Program-made: the position numbers and the translations under genes | Assembly (NCBI GenBank): GCA_934668875.1 | Contig: CAKUON010000004.1 | Location: forward strand, 62,001-126,000 | Direction: 5' to 3' | DNA length: 64,000 bases | DNA from: an uncultured Collinsella sp. | GTDB taxonomy: Bacteria; Actinomycetota; Coriobacteriia; Coriobacteriales; Coriobacteriaceae | Notes under the pieces: generated by a model | What the model was told of the DNA's origin: nothing | What the model saw: only the letters and a program-made list of their open reading frames with translations | The model's database searches: none | Shown: one piece after another, positions 59,338-64,000 of the stretch | Numbering within the stretch: the stretch's first letter is position 1 | Layout of the letters: each line of letters begins with the position of its first letter

Positions 59338-60399
59338 ATGGAGAGGATACTCGGCGTTAATCTCTCTGGCTGGTTTATTCCCGAGCCTTGGGTGACCCCG
59401 TCGCTGTACGCGGCGACCGGTGCATCCAACGCGGCCGAGCTACAGGAGGCCATGGGTACCGCCGCCTATAACGAGCGCATGCGCCGCCATTACGAGACGT
59501 TTGTGAGCGAGGACGATTTTCGTCGCATGGCGCAGATCGGTCTCAATGCCGTGCGTCTGCCGGTGCCCTGGTATGCCTTTGGCTCACAGGAGTCCGATGC
59601 CTCCTACATATCGGTTGTCGATTACATCGACCGCGCGATTGAGTGGGCTGCCAAGTACGACATCCGCGTGCTGCTCGATCTGGCAACTGTGCCCGGTGGC
59701 CAGGGCGATTCCAACGATTCACCCACCACGCCGGAGGCTGTCGCCGAGTGGCATTCGTCCACCAACGGCCGTCATGTCGCACTCGACGTGCTTGAGCGCT
59801 TGGCCGATCGCTATGGCGAGGCCGAGAGCCTGCTGGGCATTGAGCTGCTGGACACGCCGCAGATGAGCGTTCGCAAGAGCCTCTTCACCATGACGGATGG
59901 CATTCCCGCTCACTACCTGCGCAATTTCTATCGCGATGCCTACGAGCTCGTCCGTTCGTATATGCCCGAGGATAAGATCGTCGTCTTCTCGTCGTCGGGG
60001 CATCCCAGCGAGTGGAAGCATTTTATGCGCGGCGCCAAGTACAAGAACGTCTACATGGACCTTCACCTGTACCATTACCGCGACGAGTATGCGCTCGACA
60101 TCACGAGCCCCCGCGGGCTGACGACGGCGATTTCGCGTAACAAGCGCGAGCTTAAAGAAGCGATTTCGACAGGGTTCCCCGTGCTGGTGGGCGAATGGTC
60201 GGGTGCGGCGATCTTTGCCAACTCGTCGGTTACGCCCGAGGGCCGCAATGCCTACGAGCGCGTGTTTATCGCCAACCAGCTGGCTTCGTTTGCGCCGGCT
60301 GCCGGTTGGTTCTTCCAAACGTGGAAGACCGAGAAGCGCATTGCAGCATGGGACGCCCGCGCGGCGCTCGGTACGCTCGAGCGCGGCATGATTGAATAG
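59338..60399 (+). CDS. Glycoside hydrolase family 5-like protein
   Basis: A 353-residue (beta/alpha)8 protein related to exo-beta-1,3-glucanase-type GH5. It begins MERILGVNLSGWFIPEPWVT; FRRMAQIGLNAVRLPVPWYAF, VVDYIDRAIEWAAKYDIRVLLDL and MDLHLYHY are GH5 strands, and VLVGEWSG holds the nucleophile Glu. The strand-4 motif, normally ending NEP with the acid/base Glu, reads GIELLDTPQ, so that Glu is replaced by Thr. No signal peptide, so cytosolic. ATG at 59338 after AGGGGG. It may be an inactive or mechanistically altered enzyme. rsmI starts seven bases after the stop. Confidence 0.85.
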   Translation: MERILGVNLSGWFIPEPWVTPSLYAATGASNAAELQEAMGTAAYNERMRRHYETFVSEDDFRRMAQIGLNAVRLPVPWYAFGSQESDASYISVVDYIDRAIEWAAKYDIRVLLDLATVPGGQGDSNDSPTTPEAVAEWHSSTNGRHVALDVLERLADRYGEAESLLGIELLDTPQMSVRKSLFTMTDGIPAHYLRNFYRDAYELVRSYMPEDKIVVFSSSGHPSEWKHFMRGAKYKNVYMDLHLYHYRDEYALDITSPRGLTTAISRNKRELKEAISTGFPVLVGEWSGAAIFANSSVTPEGRNAYERVFIANQLASFAPAAGWFFQTWKTEKRIAAWDARAALGTLERGMIE

Positions 60400-60405
60400 G
60401 TTGAT

Positions 60406-61284
60406 ATGACGCAAAACAGCGCCCATACGGGCAAACTCTATGTGGTCGGCACGCCCATCGGCAACCTGGGTGACCTGTCCCCGCGCGTTGGCGAGGCCTT
60501 TGCCGCCGCCGATGCCATCTGCTGCGAGGACACACGCGTGACGTCAAAGCTGCTGATGCACCTGGGCATTTCCAAGCCGCTTGTCCGTTGCGACGAGAAT
60601 GTGATCGCCAGCCGCGCCACCGGCCTGGTCGACCGTCTGCTGGCGGGGGAGACCCTCGCCTTTGCCTCGGACGCCGGCATGCCGAGCGTGTCCGATCCCG
60701 GCCAGGCGCTGGTCGAGGCGGCGCGTGAGGCCGATGTGCCCGTCGAAGTTATTCCCGGGCCCTCTGCTTGCGTCACGGCGCTTGTTTCGTCCGGCATTCC
60801 CTGCGAGCATTTTTTCTTCGAGGGCTTTTTGGGCCGAAAGCACGGCGACCGTGTGCGCCGTTTGCAGCGCCTTGCCGTGGTGCCCGGCGCACTCATCTTC
60901 TACGAGTCTCCACATCGCATCGTAGCGACGCTCGAGGCCGTGGCGGAGGTCTTTCCCCAGCGTGAGGTTGCCGTCTGCCGCGAACTCACCAAGCTGCACG
61001 AGGAGGTCTTGCGCGGGCCCGCTGACCAGCTTGCCGAGGAGCTGCGTGCTCGCGGCGAGGTAAAGGGCGAGATTGCGCTGGTCATCGCGCCGCCGAGCGA
61101 GGATGAGGAGGCCGGCATCGCGCCGGTTGGCGCTGCGGTAGCGGATCCCGACGAGGCCCTGCGCGAGGATATCCGCACCGCGCTCGAGGAGGGGGAGCCC
61201 GCCTCTGCAGTGGCCAAGCGCCTGTCTCAGAAGTATTCGCGCCGCAAGCGCGATGTCTATGCCATGGTGCTCGATATGCAATAG
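60406..61284 (+). CDS. rsmI: 16S rRNA 2'-O-ribose methyltransferase RsmI
   Basis: A 292-residue SAM-dependent enzyme that methylates the ribose of C1402 in 16S rRNA. VVGTPIGNLGDLSPR, the N-terminal tetrapyrrole-methylase-like motif, is followed by CEDTRVTSKLL, SDAGMPSVSDPG, VIPGPSACVTALVSSG and FEGFLGRK, all family hallmarks. The extra C-terminal domain (SQKYSRRKRDVYAMVLDM) binds rRNA. It follows the GH5 gene by six bases, so they may be cotranscribed, and precedes metG, a common order in Actinobacteria and Firmicutes. Confidence 0.96.
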   Translation: MTQNSAHTGKLYVVGTPIGNLGDLSPRVGEAFAAADAICCEDTRVTSKLLMHLGISKPLVRCDENVIASRATGLVDRLLAGETLAFASDAGMPSVSDPGQALVEAAREADVPVEVIPGPSACVTALVSSGIPCEHFFFEGFLGRKHGDRVRRLQRLAVVPGALIFYESPHRIVATLEAVAEVFPQREVAVCRELTKLHEEVLRGPADQLAEELRARGEVKGEIALVIAPPSEDEEAGIAPVGAAVADPDEALREDIRTALEEGEPASAVAKRLSQKYSRRKRDVYAMVLDMQ

Positions 61285-61353
61285 ATGGAGGATATCCAGC
61301 CCTTGCGCTAGAATCATCCCCTGTATGCAACGTTTTTCTGGAGGACAAACCCC

Positions 61354-62955
61354 ATGGATCAAAGCAAGCCTTCGTTCTTTATCACGACGCCCATCTACTA
61401 CGTCAACGCCGATCCGCACCTGGGCACGGCTTATTCCACCATCATCGCCGACGTTCAGGCTCGCTATCGCCGCTCCGCCGGCTATAACGTTAAGTTCCTG
61501 ACTGGCATGGACGAGCACGGCGAGAAGGTCGCCGAGGCCGCTGCCAAGCACAACATGACGCCGCAGGAGTGGACCGACAGCCAGGCTCCGCACTTCAAGG
61601 AGCTTTGGAGCAAGCTCGAGATCTCCAACGACGACTTCATTCGCACCACCGAGCCGCGCCAGCATCACGCCGTGCAGTATCTGTGGGAGCGCATGAAGGA
61701 GTCCGGCTACCTGTATAAGGGCAGCTATGACGGCTGGTACTGCGTGCCCGACGAGACCTACTTTACCGATACGCAGGTCCAGAAGGGTGACGAAGAGTAC
61801 GGTAGCGTCGGCCAGCACCTGTGCCCCGATTGCCACCGTCCGCTCGAGCGCGTGCAGGAGGAGTCCTACTTCTTTAAGCTCTCCGCCTTCCAGGACAAGC
61901 TGCTCAAGCTCTATGACGAGCACCCCGACTTTGTTGAGCCTGCGTTCCGTATGAACGAGGTGCGCAGCTTTGTCGAGGGCGGCCTCAACGACCTTTCCGT
62001 GAGCCGTACGAGCTTTGACTGGGGCATTCAGGTCCCGTTTGACGAGGGTCACGTGACCTACGTGTGGTTCGATGCGCTGCTCAACTATATGACTGCCGTC
62101 GGCTACGGTGTCGACACCGACGAGGCCCGTGCCGAGCTGGCCTATCGCTGGCCCGCGCAGTTCCATATTGTGGGTAAGGACATCATTCGCTTCCACTGCG
62201 TCATTTGGCCCGCCATGCTCATGGCCATCGGCGAGGCCCTGCCCGAGCACGTCTTTGCCCACGGCTTCCTGACCGTGCGCAATGCCGAGACCGGCAAGGC
62301 CGAGAAGATGTCCAAGAGCCGCGGCAATGCCATCGCTCCGCAGGATGTTATCGACATGCTGGGCGTCGAGGGCTATCGCTACTACTTCATGACCGACGTC
62401 GTCCCCGGCACCGACGGCGCCATCAGCTTCGAGCGCATGGAGCAGGTCTACAACGCCGACCTGGCCAACAGCTGGGGCAATCTTATCTCGCGCTCGCTCA
62501 ACATGAGCGGCAAGTACTTTGACGGTTGCGCGCCCGCCAAGCCTGCATCGTTCGATGCGTTCGACAACCCGCTGGCAAAGATTGCCGACGGTTTGGTCGA
62601 GCGCTACATGGCCAAGATGGACGTGCTCGATTACGGTGGAGCCAAGGATGAGGTCATGGAACTCATCCATGCTGCTAACCACTACATCGAGGACTCCGAG
62701 CCCTGGGCGCTTGCCAAGGACGAGGCTAAGGCCGACGAGCTGGCATTTGTGATCTACAACCTGCTCGAGGCCATCCGCATCGCCGCTCACCTGCTGATGC
62801 CGCTCATGCCCCAGACCTCTGCCGAGGCCCTGCGCCGCCTGTCCTGTGAGGGCGAGGCCGCGAGCGACGACCTCAAGGGCATTTGCGCTTGGGGTCTGCT
62901 TGCTGGTGGTCAGCCCGTCGAGAAGGGCGAGCCGCTGTTCCCGCGTCTGGGCTAA
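61354..62955 (+). CDS. metG: Methionyl-tRNA synthetase
   Basis: A 533-residue class I synthetase. The HIGH-equivalent is PHLG (21-24) in YYVNADPHLGTAYST and KMSKS is at about 318-322. The knuckle insertion contains CVPDETYF and LCPDCHRPLE, with one CxxC pair only. An anticodon-binding helical domain follows; the C-terminal tRNA-binding (EMAP-like) domain of longer forms is absent, as in other short bacterial MetG. GGAGG lies upstream, with a TAGAAT box before it. Downstream is a terminator and rsmA; the tatD gene often found here is missing. Confidence 0.96.
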   Translation: MDQSKPSFFITTPIYYVNADPHLGTAYSTIIADVQARYRRSAGYNVKFLTGMDEHGEKVAEAAAKHNMTPQEWTDSQAPHFKELWSKLEISNDDFIRTTEPRQHHAVQYLWERMKESGYLYKGSYDGWYCVPDETYFTDTQVQKGDEEYGSVGQHLCPDCHRPLERVQEESYFFKLSAFQDKLLKLYDEHPDFVEPAFRMNEVRSFVEGGLNDLSVSRTSFDWGIQVPFDEGHVTYVWFDALLNYMTAVGYGVDTDEARAELAYRWPAQFHIVGKDIIRFHCVIWPAMLMAIGEALPEHVFAHGFLTVRNAETGKAEKMSKSRGNAIAPQDVIDMLGVEGYRYYFMTDVVPGTDGAISFERMEQVYNADLANSWGNLISRSLNMSGKYFDGCAPAKPASFDAFDNPLAKIADGLVERYMAKMDVLDYGGAKDEVMELIHAANHYIEDSEPWALAKDEAKADELAFVIYNLLEAIRIAAHLLMPLMPQTSAEALRRLSCEGEAASDDLKGICAWGLLAGGQPVEKGEPLFPRLG

Positions 62956-63000
62956 GACGTCGCGCGAGTGCCATATCGGCAATTTGCAGTTTAGCTGTAA

Positions 63001-63031
63001 GGGCATGGCCGCAACGGTCCATGCCCTTTTA
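63001..63031 (+). terminator. Terminator of metG
   Basis: GGGCATGG pairs with CCATGCCC around CCGCAACGGT, then TTTT. Confidence 0.85.
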
Positions 63032-63066
63032 CTTTACGATGCAGCCACCATGTTAAGGAGGCAACC

Positions 63067-63927
63067 ATGACAACTTCGCCTTTGGCAAACCCCACGGCAA
63101 CTAGGGAGCTGCTAGAGGAGTTTGGCCTTGCGACCAAGCATCGCCTGGGCCAAAACTTCCTGATCGACAACCATGTGATCGAACGTATCTGTGAGCTCGC
63201 TGAGCTTGCGGGCGATGAGCGCGTGCTCGAGGTCGGCCCGGGTTGCGGCACGCTGACGTTGGCCCTGCTGCAGGAGGCGGCGTGCGTTACGTCGATTGAG
63301 GCCGATCCTGAGCTTGAGCCGGTGCTCGATGCCCACGCCGCCGACTATGCCAACTTCCGCTTTATCATGGGCGATGCGCTCAAGGTGACGCCGGAGCAGA
63401 TTGAGCAGGCCGCCGGTGGTGAACCCACGGTGTTTGTCGCGAATCTGCCCTATAACGTGGCGGCGACGATCATCCTTCAGTTCTTCCAGACGATGCCCGC
63501 GCTTAAGCGCGCTGTCGTCATGGTGCAAAAGGAAGTTGCAGATCGTATTGCCGCAGTGCCGGGCAACAAGACCTATGGCGGCTACACGGCAAAGCTCGGC
63601 CTGTATGCGCAGGTGACGGGGCGCTTTGAGGTGCCGCCGCGCTGCTTTATGCCGGCGCCGCATGTGGATTCTGCCGTAGTACGCATCGATCGCGTTGACG
63701 GCGTGGTACCCGAGGGCCTCGACCGCGAGTTTGTGGCTCGTGTGATCGACGCCGCGTTTGCTCAGCGCCGCAAGACGATTCGCAACTCCATGAGCGCCAA
63801 CGGCTTTGCCAAGGACGTGCTCGACGCCGCCTTTGAGGCCTGCGGTATCGCATCCACTACGCGCGCCGAGACGCTCGACGTCGCCGCCTTTGTGTGCCTG
63901 GCTCGGGAGCTTTCCCATGACGCTTAA
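63067..63927 (+). CDS. rsmA: 16S rRNA adenine dimethyltransferase RsmA (KsgA)
   Basis: A 286-residue Rossmann methyltransferase that dimethylates A1518 and A1519 of 16S rRNA. The N-terminus has HRLGQNFLIDNHVIERI, motif I is VLEVGPGCGTLT, and motif IV is NLPYNVA; a C-terminal helical domain follows (FAQRRKTIRNSMSANGF). AAGGAGG precedes the ATG. The next gene appears to start inside its last codons. Loss of this enzyme gives kasugamycin resistance in other bacteria. Confidence 0.96.
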   Translation: MTTSPLANPTATRELLEEFGLATKHRLGQNFLIDNHVIERICELAELAGDERVLEVGPGCGTLTLALLQEAACVTSIEADPELEPVLDAHAADYANFRFIMGDALKVTPEQIEQAAGGEPTVFVANLPYNVAATIILQFFQTMPALKRAVVMVQKEVADRIAAVPGNKTYGGYTAKLGLYAQVTGRFEVPPRCFMPAPHVDSAVVRIDRVDGVVPEGLDREFVARVIDAAFAQRRKTIRNSMSANGFAKDVLDAAFEACGIASTTRAETLDVAAFVCLARELSHDA

Positions 63928-64000
63928 TGCCGAACGCGTGACGTTTACCAAGAAAAAGAAGACGGTTGCTTGTCCCGTGCCCTTGGCACCGCTTGCCGAC
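63917..64000 (+). CDS. Start of an unidentified gene (truncated by window end)
   Basis: A frame opens at ATG 63917, overlapping the end of rsmA by 11 bases, with GGGAG ahead of it, and stays open to the window edge (28 codons). The visible start is MTLNAERVTFTKKKKTVACP. Too little is present to name a family. Confidence 0.5.
   Translation, partial: MTLNAERVTFTKKKKTVACPVPLAPLAD

Overview
The window is a GC-rich (about 60%) bacterial chromosome segment. Gene content points to the Coriobacteriia, most likely Collinsella: Man-family PTS loci with SIS-domain sugar-phosphate enzymes and GntR/UTRA repressors, a monoderm Tad pilus locus, a transcriptional T-box leader on pheST, an L-lactate/2-hydroxyacid dehydrogenase, and many intergenic palindromic repeats. 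This is inferred from gene families; no rRNA or species marker was available.

Layout. 1-8.1 kb: tail of a SIS-domain gene, a HAD phosphatase, a YitT membrane protein, two GntR/UTRA regulators, RecQ, a second SIS enzyme and a cyclase-family hydrolase. 8.2-16 kb: 2-hydroxyacid dehydrogenase (-), MetA, an AbiEi/DUF559-like protein bracketed by two copies of one palindromic repeat, 5-formyl-THF cyclo-ligase (-), a cluster of other palindromes and a large M16C metalloprotease (-). 16.2-21 kb: a PTS catabolic cluster in the order GntR, EIIA, EIIB, SIS enzyme, EIIC, EIID. 21-25 kb: an AlbA_2/ATPase-type regulator preceded by a duplicated array of GAGAGATA sites, then a patch of poorly known genes. 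25.4-32.5 kb: tRNA-Val, a DMT transporter, a DUF4012 surface protein, GlmM and an M32 carboxypeptidase. 32.6-40.6 kb: T-box-pheS-pheT, an ECF-type Ni/Co transporter (fused MN, then Q and O) and a zinc-dependent phospholipase C-like protein. 40.5-48.1 kb: a nuclease-like protein, pyruvate kinase, a Ca2+-type P-ATPase and RsgA. 48.3-57.9 kb: a compact Tad pilus operon whose genes mostly overlap, ending in a DUF192 protein. 58-58.5 kb: a toxin-antitoxin pair with a palindromic operator. 58.6-64 kb: tRNA-Phe with a duplicated 3' end, a GH5-like protein lacking the usual acid/base glutamate, RsmI, MetG, RsmA and the start of another gene.

How it works together. The 16-21 kb cluster and the 6 kb SIS gene look like separately repressed routes for importing and cleaving amino-sugar or Amadori-type sugar conjugates; substrates cannot be read from sequence. 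The Tad operon encodes motor, membrane platform, pilin and pseudopilins, but no prepilin peptidase lies in the window.

The most unusual content is between genes. At least seven families of structured repeats occur here. Two of them, at 187-338/3097-3250 and 36605-36699/46650-46744, show compensatory base changes between copies, which suggests conserved RNA (or extruded DNA) structures. The AlbA_2 regulator with its duplicated operator array is the best candidate for an undescribed regulatory system.
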